DNA of 64,000 bases. It comes from Oegoconia quadripuncta (Eukaryota > Arthropoda > Insecta > Lepidoptera > Autostichidae). Location of the stretch: positions 13,828,865 through 13,892,864 of the forward strand of contig OX438750.1 of assembly GCA_949316235.1 (NCBI GenBank). Reading direction: 5' to 3'. Positions 11,882 to 23,719 of the stretch are shown piece after piece. A program made the position numbers and the translations under genes. Numbering within the stretch: position 1 is the stretch's first letter; each line of letters opens with the position of its first letter. The notes under the pieces were generated by a model. The model had not been told where the DNA came from and did no database searches. It saw nothing but the letters and a program-made list of their open reading frames with translations.

Positions 11882-13289
11882 TTATATTGGAAAAAGCACA
11901 GAAATATTATTTAAATTTCAAATTACACGCATAATGTCAGACACGCAATATGTCAGAAATCGTAGAACGTCAGATAAGCAGAATATCAAAAAGCACATGC
12001 GTTTTTCAGAACAGCGTTTGTTCAGTTGATAAATAAATAAAGCATTTTTTTTACTTTAGCTGCGCTTAGATAAATATGCACCTTCGATCACAGTGAAAAA
12101 TATTGGAGTAATCCTTGAGGTACGCAATTGTCATGGAGGACCCCGATCACTTTGATTGCGATTGTATGAAATTATATGATTATTTTCAAACAGGAAAGTT
12201 ATGGTCCAAGAAACCCACTTGGAAAATATTTTCGAAAATCATTTGTAGTACCGGATCCTCTTAATAAATCGTGAAATCAACTAGATGGTAATGTATTGTC
12301 AGATCTGTCACAGCAAACAAAATCCCCAGATATGTAACTACGCACAAATATTAATAGGCATAGTAACCCTATCACAGACTATACGATAACAGTAGTTCCA
12401 AAAAATGGACAAACTTCGAGAGAACCTTCTTTACAATAAAAAAGATCACGCCAATAAGTCACAAGATAATCAATGTACACTTTAAAATATACACACTCAG
12501 CTTATTTCTTGTATATTGATGTTCAACGAAAAGTTCGATGTACGGATGGCAATAAACTTCGGTGAAGACAAAACCGTCCGTAGAATGTATCATACGTGAC
12601 CGAGATACAGCTAGACTAACTTATCTAAATACTGAGAACAATCGTGTTTAGATAAGAAAAACCTGACTATCAATCATCCTTGGATAATTTCCAAGAAAGG
12701 GTTATATGGTTTCTATGTAATGCACTATGTCGAAGTAATGGGTAGGTGTCACCGCTAGTGTTGCAAAAGACACGAGGAGTCCGTTCAACTCTATATATAA
12801 CACGCTTAATGCCAGGATCCCGATTCTCAGGCACTCGATTTTTCATTCTCGAGAGACATTGGCATTTCTTTCACACTTATATGCTACTGCCAAAAGCGAA
12901 CAAACCTATGAAATGTCGAATGTGCGAGAGTCGGGGTCCTGATACGCAAATTGCAGGGGCTCATAAAAAGAGTGTCGGAGTTCTGAGCAACAACTCGAGC
13001 TTTAAAAAGAACTGGAATATTAAACCGAACACCACTCTTATAAAAAAACCTGGAGTTTAAAATATATTTATATTTACAAAAGACCAACCATAAGTAAAGG
13101 TTTAATGGTAATCTCTTTCCATTAGTCTAAGCTCTGAAATGGAATGAACACGACTGAAGTTTTCATCAATTAGGTTTTTTGCGAGCAAGCTACCAAACTT
13201 TGAAAAGAGAACCTGCAACCTCACGAAGATCGTTTCCATCGCAAATAAAGAAGTTGCCGACTTAAATTAATATTAATTATACGCAGAGG

Positions 13290-13538
13290 ACGTATAGTGC
13301 GCTGCGCGTTCAGTTTAATAACGGGTTCAGAATGCTGATGGGGCTGCCGCGTTTCTGTAGCGCATCGGGAATGTTTGCCGATGCGCATATAGACGGTTTT
13401 CACGCCATCATCAGGAAACGTAGCGCGTCGATTTTGAAGCGCGTGCGCGGCAGCTCCAACACCATCCTGAGCACACTGGCGGACAGGTGGGATTACGTGA
13501 TGCTGCGGCACTGGATACGCTTGCACACATCCAAATAG
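13290..13538 (+). pseudogene. LINE reverse-transcriptase C-terminal fragment
   Basis: Reads YSALRVQFNNGFRMLMGLPR, then FCSASGMFADAHIDGFHAI, IRKRSASILKRVRGS and LADRWDYVMLRHW. A well-known insect LINE pol tail. The frame is open to a stop at about 13538, followed by an A/T-rich 3' UTR with TTTTAT repeats to about 13690. Confidence 0.88.
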
Positions 13539-13918
13539 TGCTGATTGTGCCGCAGCAGTCGTATGGTCCCTTCTGTTCACAGTTATTATAGATTTAAGAT
13601 ACTAACTTACTCCTATTTATTTTTAAGTTACTAACCAAAATATGGGTCTAATCCTGAAATAAACTATTTTTATTTTATTTTTTATTTTTTAAAATAATAT
13701 GACTTAAACTTAAAATATCAACTGCTCAATATACAACAATAGCCTTGTTAAGGCTAAGTCACCAAAGAATGAGCAAGAGATTGGAGGGTTGCTCTTTCTA
13801 AATAGGTACTAAAGGAATTGTGATTCGACAAAGCAAAAAAAAATCATCCTGAGAGCACGGAACAATTCTAGACTATTTAGAGCGTTGGCGTTGCCTCCAT
13901 AAGCACGCCTAGACCACA

Positions 13919-14083
13919 ATTTTTTTTATGCACAACGGGTTAGCACTTAACCTCAATCATTAAGTGAAGATGAGGTCGAAGGTGGAAGCGTACTTACCCG
14001 GAAATTCCAACTTATTTAGGGGACTGGCTTCCTTATCTCAGACGCACAACAACGGTATTCACATTGCTGTTTGGTGGCAGACT
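13919..14083 (-). mobile_element. SINE C, partial
   Basis: TTTTTTTATGCACAACGGGT, GATGAGGTCGAAGGTGGAAG and GTTTGGTGGCAG. Lacks the tRNA-like head. Confidence 0.85.
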
Positions 14084-14841
14084 CCTACTAACCATAACCC
14101 ATGGACGATTAGATATGAGCGAGGGCCATCTGTCAAATAATCGACAGAGGCCCAAAACTTCAGAACTGTTATTAGTTAGTCCTGTGCCTGTCAGCGAATT
14201 GCACCATGATTGGCTCAACGACACGTAAATACCTTGGCAGGGCCAATCGAAATACGGTATCCCTCCTGCCTCAGTTGACAGAATTAATTTAGAGTAAATC
14301 AAACATTACGAGTTGGCTGTACGGTCGATGATTCTTGTTACAGGTTCAGCCTTCAACGCCAGCCTCTGCGCCAAAAGGCGGTGACGTGAGCAAGTATCGC
14401 TCGCTCCATTGATAAAGTAACAATATTCGCTAATTCTGTCACTTAGTCATAGATTCGTGTGCCAACACTGGCGAATTAGCATTTAGGTATGATACGAATA
14501 TGTTTAAATGATAAAAGGAAAGGCCAACAGGAATTTGAAATTGACCGTAAATATCCTAAATATTCGGATGAATAAACTACTCATTTCATCCTTTAAAGGA
14601 AAAAGGTAAAGCTTCCCGTTCAATGGATTACGATTTGTAAAATTTAGTATAATGGTTTCGAAGGTTGAAGATTCGATAATTGATGTAACTGTCCGAAACA
14701 TTTGTTTTTTTTTTTTTTCAATGTAATAGTGCAAACGCGGTTTCGAACAAGATACTGTTAGCTGCAGTCGACTCAACCAATAAATAAATTATTGATTGAG
14801 TGGACCTATGGCCAGGAATGGACTGATGGTTACTTTAAGCC

Positions 14842-15162
14842 CTACGGGTTAGCACTTAACCTCAATCACACCTGATGTTAAGTGAACATGAAGCCGGAGG
14901 TGGAAGCATACGGATCCGGAAACCCCATCTTATTTGGAAAACCGGCTGTCTTATCTCTGATAATCGGAACACAATATCACTATTAACATTGCTGTTTGGC
15001 GGCAGATTTAGATGAGATAGTGGTAGCCAGCCAGGTGGACATTTAAAATCCCCTACCATCAACCAAACCGCGTACTAAACATATACCCCGATGGGGATCG
15101 AATCCGCGGCCTCCGAATCATAAACCCTAAGTTGTTTACATTGAGCCATTGAGGCGGTTGGT
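14842..15162 (-). mobile_element. SINE C, near full length
   Basis: Reverse copy from GGGTTAGCACTTAACCTCAA through GTTTGGCGGCAGATTTAGAT to GGGGATCGAATCCGCGGCCT (box B) and GAGCCATTGAGGCGG (box A end). Confidence 0.92.
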
Positions 15163-15964
15163 GACGATTAACGTCTAGAAACAAATCACCCCTTTAAGTG
15201 AACATTGACGTTACCCCTTAAACGACGTAGCCTCTATTCGTGCGCCTGTCTTACAAAGTCGATGACGACTTTCCCTGGTGTGTCAAAATAAGGTGAAGGT
15301 AGGACATCCAACTGCCCTTCGTTTCAAAATAGAAACACATTTTTCCTTTTACGTGGCCCAAGGTTATTTATTATAAAGTTATGTCTAATGCATAATCACT
15401 TCGTGCAACACTTTGCGTAATAATGTGCAAAATTTATGATTGGAACAGCCAGCCATGAGGTGCCGCGGTGGCTCTATAAAATTTGAATTTAAAATACCAT
15501 AAGTATTGCATAACACGGACAGTTCGTCAATGATACAGGAACTAAGTGTGTTGTCATTGAAAAAAATTCAATGACAGTGTGCTAATTAATTATAATTTAA
15601 AGACAATAGTAACGCGTAACATAGGTACAGTCGCCTAGTAAAGTATACACCTTGTTCCCAGCTCTAGCTGTGTAACATTAAGGGGGCTTAAGAGGGTAAA
15701 ATCCGTCCAGTGGTGGTTTTAAATACAGAATAAATCAAATAATTTGAAATTCTCGGAACATAACCGTAATTAAAGCTATTTAAGTATTATTTTTAATTAG
15801 CTTTTAGGCTTCTTTTTTAGGGTAAATGTTTGTGTGATGAATATGAACATTTATTCCTGAGTCATGGATGTTTATATAAATATTTATGTATGTTTATCCA
15901 TTATCTAGTATCCATAGTACAAGCTTTGCTTAGTTTGGGACTAGATGATTGGTGTAAGTGTCCG

Positions 15965-16629
15965 TAAGAGTGCAGCTGTGGACATGCGGTGTCGCAACTC
16001 GGCCACCACGGTTTGTCATGCTGCAGGAGCGCTGGGCGTTTTCCACGTCATGCGGAATTAAACGACGTTATCCGCCGGGCCTTTACCACGGCTGGGTCCC
16101 CCGCAATCCTGGAACCTAATGGACTGGCGAGGGATGACGGCAAAAGGCCGGACGGTATGACCCTCGTGCCTTGGAAACTGGGACGGTCTTTGGTATGGGA
16201 TGCAACCTGCGTCGATACCCTTGCTCCTTCCCATCTTCCAAGTACAAGCGGTACAGCTGGTTCCGCTGCCGCCTCGGCAGAAAGCTTTAAACGACGCAAA
16301 TATGCCGGTCTCAGTGGAGATCACCTATTTGCGCCGTTTGGTGTAGAAACGCTTGGGCCGTGGGGACCGGGTGCTCACACTCTTTTTAGGGAGTTATCTG
16401 ATCGTCTGGTTGATGCATCCCACGATCGGAGGGCTGGCCAATATTTTGGTCAGAGAATCAGCCTCGCTATACAGCGAGGCAATGCGGCCAGCCTTCTGGG
16501 TACCTTTCCATCAACCAGAGACTTGGGGCTAGTTTTTTATTTGTGATTTTTTTTTTTTTTTTTTTTTAATAATAATTTGTATTATATTATAATAAGTTGA
16601 TTATAAATATTGTACATACTGTATATAAA
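15965..16629 (+). mobile_element. 5'-truncated LINE inserted in SINE A
   Basis: Contains one ORF to its 3' end, then a long T run (about 16548-16568) and an AT-rich 3' tail. Flanked by TAAGTGTCCG on both sides. Confidence 0.88.
15968..16546 (+). pseudogene. C-terminal domain of a retroelement ORF with zinc-binding and nuclease-like motifs
   Basis: About 192 codons remain open, though the 5' end of the gene is missing. In order: CSCGHAVSQLGHHGLSC (C-x-C then H...C, a CCHC-like cluster), GRFPRHAELNDVIRRAF, LEPNGLARDDGKRPDG, LGRSLVWDATCVDTLAPSHL, VETLGPWGPGAHTLFREL and ISLAIQRGNAASLLGT. This block is familiar as the downstream part of a reverse-transcriptase polyprotein found in many animals. 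R-P-D followed by V-W-D-A-T resembles a PD-(D/E)XK nuclease core, as in the restriction-like endonucleases of R2-type LINEs, where a CCHC cluster also precedes the site. That functional reading is inference. The first in-frame start-like codon is not a true start; the ORF enters from the truncated end. Confidence 0.8.
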
Positions 16630-16907
16630 TAAGTGTCCGAAATATTTATTTATTATTATTATTTATTCTCGAGTGCAGGTCAGACAATTTATATTTATTT
16701 ATTCTGTAAATATTATTTTATCTTTATTAATCCAATGAGGGCGCCTGGATGGAATAAACCCTCTTAAACCATTCAGTGGCGCCCTCATGGAATAAATTAA
16801 AATTGCTTTATGAAATAGAATAAATCAAAAATATTGCTCTGATCTGCAGTCGAAAAGCCCTAACGTTTATTATAATATATATATATATAATATAATATAT
16901 AAAACAT

Positions 16908-17190
16908 AATTGCACATACACACAGCGCCATCTAGTTCCACACTAAGCAACTAGGCTTGTGTTATGGATACCAGATGCCTAATATACTACACAAATACAT
17001 TTTTTTTTAATAAATACACATATAAATTAAATACATTCCTAACTCGGGTACACATGTCTGTATTCATCATACCGAAACCGTGTCCGAAATATTATATTAT
17101 TATAGTTATGCCCCTAGCGGGATTCGAACAGCCACCTCTAGACATAATGGTCAGTATCTTACCAGTAGGTACACCAAACAGTACAGTAAC
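16908..17190 (-). mobile_element. SINE B, near full length with a short insertion
   Basis: GCGCCATCTAGTTCCACACT through ATACCAGATG to GCCCCTAGCGGGATTCGAAC. Near 17075-17108 an extra segment carries GTGTCCGAAATATTA, which is the SINE A tail motif. Confidence 0.88.
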
Positions 17191-18059
17191 ACAAAAAGTA
17201 TGGATGTGAATCCATCCAATTCATTTAGTTTTAACGGAAGCGCCGTAGTAGTGACTACTAGGGGTCACGGACCGAGACATTTGCTTTACGACCCAAAGAA
17301 TAAAGATAACCCTATCGCGAATGCAAGTGTGTAACTGTATAGATTACAGTTTATACAGCCGCTATTAATTTATTAGTCCAAAATTGACCAATAAACCGGC
17401 TACGAACGGATACGATAACTGAAAACGTACCTAACATCCCGTCGGATTGGAGATAACGCGAATTAAATGGAAGTTAATACTGAAATTGAAAAAAAAACGG
17501 ACAAAGGGGAGTCTCACTGCACGGAGGATTTTTTTTAATAATAATAATAAATAAATAATAAAAGGTATTTATTCACCACAAAGTTAATTTAACAAGTAAT
17601 TAATTGATAATAAATTAGGTCAAACTGTGATGAAAAGATTTGCTGATTTTCAGTCCCCCCCCAAGTAGAGTAGTTGCTGCCACCGAGGAATTAATTACTA
17701 TTACTCTATGAATAAATTTAAACATTAACTAAAAGTAAACAAAAAAAAATCTATATCTAAAATCAACTCAAAAACATCTGCAAGTGATATACCATAAAAA
17801 GCTAGACACGAGAAGGTATCATATAGGTAGGTATTTGGTAAAATTTCAATACTTATGTGTGAATGTGCGAGTGAATTTAATTGTTCTCAAATTATTATTA
17901 CTAATTTACCAAATTTAAATCATATCCGAATCATACTGGCAGAGAAATACCCGTCCAAGAAACTATTTATGTAACGTAAAATGCTCACCTACCACTCTGT
18001 TACGTGGCCAGGTGTGAAGTTTTTCGAAAGGACCATATGCACGACCATTTTTATGGTTA

Positions 18060-18400
18060 ACTGGTTAAGCGTTTGTCCACAATCTCACCTGATGGAAATT
18101 GTTGTGAAGCACGCGATCCCAGTAAATGCCTATTCTGCTTTTGAAGATCCTAAGGTTGTGGGATTCAGGAAAGACTGACGCTGGAAGGGAGTTCCTTGCC
18201 TTGGGACCGAACTTCTTAGTGCGAATGTTCGGTATATTAACAATATACGGGTGGAATCCCTCCCCACGCCTAGTGGTCCGAAGATGGAAAGGCGACGGTG
18301 GAATGAGATTATGTAATTCCAACGCACACTCACCGAAATGCATCCTGTAAAAGACTGAAAGACAGGCGACTTTACGACGGCGTTCGAGGCTATGCAATTT
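18060..18400 (-). pseudogene. Jockey-type LINE ORF2 tail
   Basis: Minus strand reads SLERRRKVACLSVFYRMHFG, ALELHNLIPPSPFHLRTTRR, then IRTKKFGPKARNSLPASVFP and HNLRIFKSRI. Frame is mostly open. Same motif class as 8520 and 58780. Confidence 0.9.
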
Positions 18401-18405
18401 AGCAG

Positions 18406-18650
18406 GGCCCGCAGTCTCGACAGATAGCAACCGATTTCGGTCGTTAACTCCTAACGGTCTTATTCTAAATGTTATAGTGTTCATAATCATATCGGTTTTT
18501 GTTGGAAGCCTGAATCGTAGTTTCAATGGTAACCGATAACTTGATACTAAAGTCTCTAATTCTCCAATTAAAATAACATTGTTAGGACTTAACGACCGAA
18601 ATCGGTGGTATAGCGATCGCCATCTATGTCGAGACTGCGGGGGCTGTAAT
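18406..18650. mobile_element. MITE of about 245 bp
   Basis: GCAGTCTCGACAGATAGCAA, then CCGATTTCGGTCGTTAACTC at the left. The inverse, GACTTAACGACCGAAATCGG, then ATGTCGAGACTGCG, stands at the right with about 15 extra bases. It abuts the upstream edge of the LINE tail. Confidence 0.8.
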
Positions 18651-18679
18651 CGAATAATCACCTATCACTGTTATGAGTT

Positions 18680-18718
18680 GTTTATTACATGAAGGGAGGG
18701 CCCTTTCATGTAATAAAC
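18680..18718. repeat. Compact palindrome
   Basis: GTTTATTACATGAAGGG and CCCTTTCATGTAATAAAC are inverted with one extra base and a 4-base centre. It could form a stable hairpin; origin unknown. Confidence 0.75.
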
Positions 18719-18960
18719 CAGTTTAAAATTTTAATGTTATAAAGACATTAATGCGATAATAATGTGTGATAAATGTTCTCAACCATTTCATAAAGTTCAT
18801 TTTATGGAACCGCAAAACTAAGTTTGTTTAATGTTATATGGGGATTCATCTGAAACTGCGTTACTTGGGGATTTCGTTTTATTATTCCTGAAACGCAGGG
18901 TGGACTATAAGTGCACTCTTGAAAATAAGAAATTAATTAATAATTTTAGTAATTAAAAAC

Positions 18961-19115
18961 GAAAAAACACGAAATAATATTTTGTGTTTTGCGGACGCCA
19001 TATTTGATTTTGTACTATATGACACTCTGGGGACCAAAACGAATCTAACGACACCTTGCACTTCAACATCGGTCAAGCTGTTTAAGCTACAGGTGGTAAC
19101 ATAGAAATCTACATA
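18961..19115 (+). repeat. Repeat F copy
   Basis: TTTGCGGACGCCATATTTGA, ACGAATCTAACGACACCTTG and TACAGGTGGTAACATAGAAA. Confidence 0.78.
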
Positions 19116-19254
19116 CAACTTTTGCAATGTCGGCCAAGTCGAACACATATACCTATGTATAGCGTACCCTACACTTGCCGACCATCCTGTTTTCCCATGC
19201 AGGACATGTTCTGATTTTAGTTTCTTGGATAGTTAATTTAGCTATTAACCTAAT

Positions 19255-19527
19255 GACGACCTGTTTGGTGTAGTGGTTAGCAACTCTGACCACTATACCA
19301 AAAGGTTGCGGGTTCGAATCCCGCTAGGGGCATATGTTTGTGTGATGAATACGGAGGACATGTGTATCCGAGTTATGGATGTTTTCATTTATAATAAGTA
19401 TTTATTTACAAAAAAAATGTATTTATGTAGTATATCAACCATCTGGTATCCACAACACAAGCCTACTGTGGAACTAGATGGCGCTGTGTATATGTCTAAG
19501 GATATTTATTTATTTATATTTATTGAT
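19255..19527 (+). mobile_element. SINE B, full length
   Basis: GACGACCTGTTTGGTGTAGT (box A), GGTTGCGGGTTCGAATCCCG (box B), TGTGTGATGAATAC body, CATCTGGTATCCACAACACA and TGGAACTAGATGGCGCTGTG. The best reference copy of family B. Confidence 0.93.
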
Positions 19528-19824
19528 TACCTATGACTAAAGAATTATACTATACAATACTACTAGATATTCAAGTGGTATAGTTTTATAACTATGTTGT
19601 ATTTCTATAAAACTACAACGTATAAAATTTGAAGATAAATTCATAAAAAAATATATTCATTGATATATAGTTTACTTTTATTAGCACATGTTCTTCATAT
19701 TCTACGTCCGTTATTAAAGCAATATGTCATGGTACATCCATCTTCAAAACCAAATTTTGAGATGGCAGCCCTGATAGCCGTGGGCCCGTCGGGGTCAAAA
19801 TGTATCTAATGGATGGTTCAGCAT

Positions 19825-20070
19825 AACGTCAAAATCTGTATCCCAAATGGGGTGGTCAGAGATAAACCGAATTTGATTGTTCCAAACAATAAACGATTAA
19901 TAATTGAAACAACGGTAAACCTTTCGAAATATATAGAAATGAACACGTGACAGAATGCGAGCCCATCGCTGTTAAAATGAGCAATCTATTATTTTTTTGC
20001 GGAAAGTCCCTTAGTCACCTTTTACGACACGTACGGGAAGATAGGTACGGGTTTTCTCTTTACGTGCCGA
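19825..20070 (+). repeat. Repeat E copy
   Basis: AACGTCAAAATCTGTATCCC, GGGGTGGTCAGAGATA and GGAAAGTCCCTTAGTCACCT. Confidence 0.8.
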
Positions 20071-20224
20071 AACCATACAGCGCTACTATGGAATAAGGAG
20101 TCAGACATATTTACATAATATGTAATGGGCACGATAAATAACCCTTCTTAGCTTCCCATTACTTCTCCTATAATGACCTGGAGACCTAAACAGGCTGATA
20201 TTAGTTACATATTCTTACATTCGA

Positions 20225-20540
20225 ATCAAATCAAATCAAAAATGCTTTATTCTGTAAGTACACAGGGTACACTTAAAATAGTCAGATTTTACATTTTTAA
20301 AGCTACTGCTTGTTCAAAAGGCAATTTTCCCCTGAGAAGAACAAGCAAGAAACTCGACAGGTTGCTCTTTAAAAAAAAATAAGAATAAGAAAACTTTATT
20401 AAAAAATTATTTATAGATTATTAATTATTATTTCATATTATAATATTTCATTATTAATTGTGAAATAGCCTGGTTATGCGAACGGCCTGGTTATGTCCAT
20501 GAATGTTTATCGTCTAAATAATCTGATATTTTATAATATG
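20225..20540 (-). repeat. LINE 3' untranslated region, inverted
   Basis: AATCAAATCAAATCAAAAAT and GCTTTATTCTGTAAGTACAC, then AACTCGACAGGTTGCTCTTT. Inverse of 3595-3875. The (TCAAA)n start is the LINE end repeat. Confidence 0.78.
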
Positions 20541-20694
20541 CTTTCTTAATAAGTTTCTGTTTTATAGTATTTTTTTCGTTCTAAGCGTTTTCGATTGGCG
20601 AAGTTAAGTAATAGTCTGTCGCGGTCGGAGCTTAGATGAGTGACCACTTGTTTTAATACGAGTGTTTCTGTGCCCCGGAAGGCACTTTACAATA

Positions 20695-20850
20695 CAATAT
20701 AACTACACTTTATTGCACAACAGATAAGAAAATACAGTTTCAGAAAAGTGGTAAGAATAGAATGTACAATTTGGCGACCTTATCACTAAAAGCGATCTCT
20801 TCCAGCGAACCTTTGGGTATAAGGACAATACATTTGAAATGGTAGGTTGT
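20695..20850 (-). repeat. LINE 3' end fragment
   Basis: CACTTTATTGCACAACAGAT and AAAGCGATCTCTTCCAGCGA. Same terminal unit as the LINE at 24925-25725; further pieces lie at 44480-44560, 47585-47620, 49430-49530, 55600-55690 and 62120-62190. Confidence 0.7.
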
Positions 20851-20968
20851 GCAGTATTAAATAGGGATGCAGATACAAACTACGTCAATAAATTTCATAT
20901 ATTTACATACACATACATACATAGATCAATAGACAAATATACCTACTTAAACATAACATCTTGTAACC

Positions 20969-21069
20969 GGGTTAGTACGCTTCCACCTTCGACCTCATCC
21001 TCACTTAACATCAGGTGTGATTGAGGTCAAGTAAGAACCGGTCGTGCGTAAAAAAAAAAAAAAAAAAAA
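20969..21069 (+). mobile_element. SINE C, 3' part with poly-A
   Basis: GGGTTAGTACGCTTCCACCT, CACTTAACATCAGGTGTGAT, then about 20 A. Confidence 0.88.
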
Positions 21070-21189
21070 CATCTAAAATACAATTTTAATTTTTAATAGC
21101 ACTTTAAGTAGTCGTTACAGGTTGTTTTCGACAAAAACTAGTCGGTGGCCTATATGGGTGATTTAAAACTGACTTTCCTGAAAAATCCA

Positions 21190-21270
21190 CCTATCCACAC
21201 TGGGCACGCGTCGTGGACTATGGCCCATACCCTCTCCTGATGAGAGGAGCCTCCCCAATAGTACTGACGT
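21190..21270. repeat. LINE 3' end fragment
   Basis: TGGACTATGGCCCATACCCT and CTCCTGATGAGAGGAGCCTC resemble the 3' end of RTE-like lepidopteran LINEs. Confidence 0.55.
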
Positions 21271-21459
21271 GTGACGAATCTTATAGGTGGATGTGTGTGC
21301 CCCAACATTGAGGACATTGTGGTTATTGACGTACCTACCTTCAGAAATGATGACCTACATGCAACATTGTAACAGTGTTATTCACATTAGTATGGGTTCT
21401 TATACCGTGATTATACGCAGATTGACGATCGATTTGTATTCGGTCACCCTCGAACCGAT

Positions 21460-21530
21460 TGCGGGTTGAAATGTTTGTATAATGAATATTTATGTTTGGG
21501 ACTAGATAATTGGTGTAAGTGACCAAACAA
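21460..21530 (+). mobile_element. SINE A, internally deleted
   Basis: ATTGCGGGTTGAAATGTTTG joins directly to TTTGGGACTAGATAATTGGT; the middle is missing. Confidence 0.7.
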
Positions 21531-21599
21531 ATATTTATAATTATTACTTTATTTTGAGGTGTGCTGTATGGTTTCGGCATGCAAACGAACCCATAACTC

Positions 21600-22070
21600 A
21601 CCATTAACTTTTTAAAGCGACAAACTTAAGTATGCAGTTAATTACATAGGCGATATATGAAATTTAGCGCATCATACACGGCGCAAATATTATCTTAAGA
21701 TATTAATTCCACGACAGATTACAACTTGACGATTTTAGGATTTATATCTTCACTTGTGCCAAAACAGATTTTACGGCATTGAGAACTAAGTAGTGATTTG
21801 CGTAAGAATAGAACCAACCCGTCTCTTCCCGTGGGTGTCATAAAAGGCGACTAAGGGGCTTTCCACCAATAAAAATCAATAGATTTGCACGTTTCAACGG
21901 CGATGGCCTCCCCCCTGTCACGTGTGCATTTCTGTATATTTCATAAGGTGAACCCTGGATGTTGTTCCAAGCATTAAACTTTTAATGTTTGGAACACTCA
22001 AACACTATTGTTTGAGATATCTCTGACCACTCCATTTGGGATAAAGGTCGTGACGTTACGTAGGTATGTT
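21600..22070 (-). repeat. Repeat E copy with extension
   Basis: Inverse of 10988-11430: ACCATTAACTTTTTAAAGCG, GGCGCAAATATTATCTTAAG, AAAAGGCGACTAAGGGGCTT and TTGGGATAAAGGTCGTGACG. Confidence 0.82.
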
Positions 22071-22092
22071 TATTTGAGGTGTGTCAGAATCT

Positions 22093-22160
22093 CGTAGCAA
22101 GTGGAAGTCTGTGGTCTCTGCCTAACCCTACGGGAAACAGGCGTGACTATGTATGTATTG
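22093..22160 (+). repeat. Single arm of the 1486-1604 hairpin MITE
   Basis: AGCAAGTGGAAGTCTGTGGT, then CTACGGGAAACAGGCGTGAC. The opposing arm is absent. Confidence 0.8.
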
Positions 22161-22441
22161 CTTACACACTCAAAAACATTACGCTCCCGGCGCATGAAGG
22201 TTAAAAGGACTCGCCGCATATACCGTTGATCGAGTCATCCAATGAACTAATATGGGCCAATGGACAATGCAACGATAATGCCTACAAAATAATCCGCAAT
22301 AAACGTCAAACGGCGTTGTGACGTCATACTATGTCACTCGCGATAACCTCCCGCGAAATTCAGCTTTATCATACCTATATCGGTGAGCAGAGCAACCTGT
22401 TCAACGACTGACTTACCTACTATGGAATACGATGGTTTAAT

Positions 22442-22867
22442 TTTCTGGTGTATTGTGGCAAGTGAAGTTGAGGCTGAAGATGGAAGCGCGCTCACATGGA
22501 AACCTTAACTTATTTGGGGGACTGGCTATCTTATCTCACACATCCGGAACACAACTTTTTTTTTATGCACAAAAAGTTGGTATTTGACCTCAATCACACC
22601 TGGTGTTAAGTGAAGATGAGGTCGAAGGTGGAAGCGTACTGACCCGGAAACCCCAACACATTTGGAGGACTGGCTATCTTATCTCTGACAACCGGAACAC
22701 AACAATGCTATTAACATTGCTGCTTGGCGGCAGATTTAGATAAGATGGTGGTAGCTAGCTAGACATTTAAAATGCCCCACCACCAACCAAACCGGATACT
22801 TAAACATGTACCCCGCTGGGGATCGAACCCGCGATCTCCGAATCGTAAACCCAAGCCACGGAGGCGG
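22442..22867 (-). mobile_element. Two SINE C copies in a row (partial then near full)
   Basis: 22442-22555 is a partial copy (AAGATGGAAGCGCGCTCA to CCGGAACACAAC). 22556-22867 is near complete, from the T run and CCTCAATCACACCTGGTGTT to GGGGATCGAACCCGCGATCT and CACGGAGGCGG. Same strand, head to tail. Confidence 0.9.
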
Positions 22868-23046
22868 AGGCGAACTATGACATCATCCAAATGCACCAAA
22901 TTGTGATAAAGACCCTGTCTACAATTTCTTACTTACATTTACACTAATAATAATAAAAATAATAAAAAAATCCAATTATCTAGTCCCAAACTAGGCAAAA
23001 CCTGTAACACTAAATAATAATAATAATGGATACTAAACATACATTA

Positions 23047-23219
23047 TTTTACGACCTATTTGGTGTAGTGGTTAGAAATTCTGCTGCTAGGGGCATATGT
23101 TTGTATGATGAACAGACATGTGTTCCCGAGTTATGGATGTTTTTCATTTATATGTGTATTTATTTTCAAAAAAAAAGTATTTGTGTAGTTTATCAACCAT
23201 CTGGTATCTATAATACAAG
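23047..23219 (+). mobile_element. SINE B, left part (interrupted by foldback element)
   Basis: Has the head with box A (TGGTGTAGTGGTTAG), a shortened box B region, then TATGTTTGTATGATGAAC and CATCTGGTATC. The right part (AGTGTGGAACTAGATGGCGC) continues at 24469-24540. Confidence 0.9.
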
Positions 23220-23719
23220 GGGTCGGGTGGCGATTCACACCACAAACGGTTCGCACCGCGGTGTGAAACGACCCATTCAATTTTTGAAGCGCCCCTTTCG
23301 CACCGGTGGTGTGAATCGCCACCTGCAAATTTTGAATGGGTCGATTCGCACCACAAGGTAAATGACCTTTGATTCGGAAGTTGATTCTGTTTCGGACTCA
23401 TAATAAAAATATTTCACCTAGGTAAATAGAAAAGTAGTAAGTAAAAATGTATAAATAATTATTTTAACATAATAGATTGCTTTACTTTTATTATTATAAA
23501 GAAGTAAATATACTCAACGTTAAAAATATTTTTTTTACTAAAAAATAAGCTTCTATGTATACCGGCTAGACTAGAGAATTACTACAATATAACCACAAAA
23601 TAAATACTAAGTATTATTTATGATTATTTGTGATTATTTTAAGATTATCTATTTAGCCTACAAAGATTTATCTATTTAGCCCACAAAGATTAGTTTAAGT
23701 TTCATCATCATCATCTTAT

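Larger units (their letters stand above)
15820..16672 (+). mobile_element. SINE A split by a LINE insertion
   Basis: A 5'-truncated SINE A runs from GGTAAATGTTTGTGTGATGA (about 15820) to 15964 and resumes at 16630 with AAGTGTCCGAAATATTTATT. TAAGTGTCCG occurs at 15955-15964 and again at 16630-16639, so the 665 bp between them (15965-16629) is an insertion with a 10-bp target duplication. Confidence 0.9.

Noticed and set aside
13221..13580. 119-codon minus-strand ORF
   Set aside because: Antisense shadow of the LINE reverse-transcriptase fragment on the plus strand.
15989..16546. 185-codon ORF as a host gene
   Set aside because: It sits inside an insertion bounded by TAAGTGTCCG duplicates, has no true start, and matches a retroelement block.
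16620..16672. Shared 3' tail between the LINE and SINE A (tail borrowing)
   Set aside because: The shared AAGTGTCCGAAATATTTATT is better explained as the rest of the interrupted SINE A after the target duplication.
18065..18661. 198-codon minus-strand ORF as one gene
   Set aside because: It is a Jockey LINE tail running by chance into an adjacent MITE.
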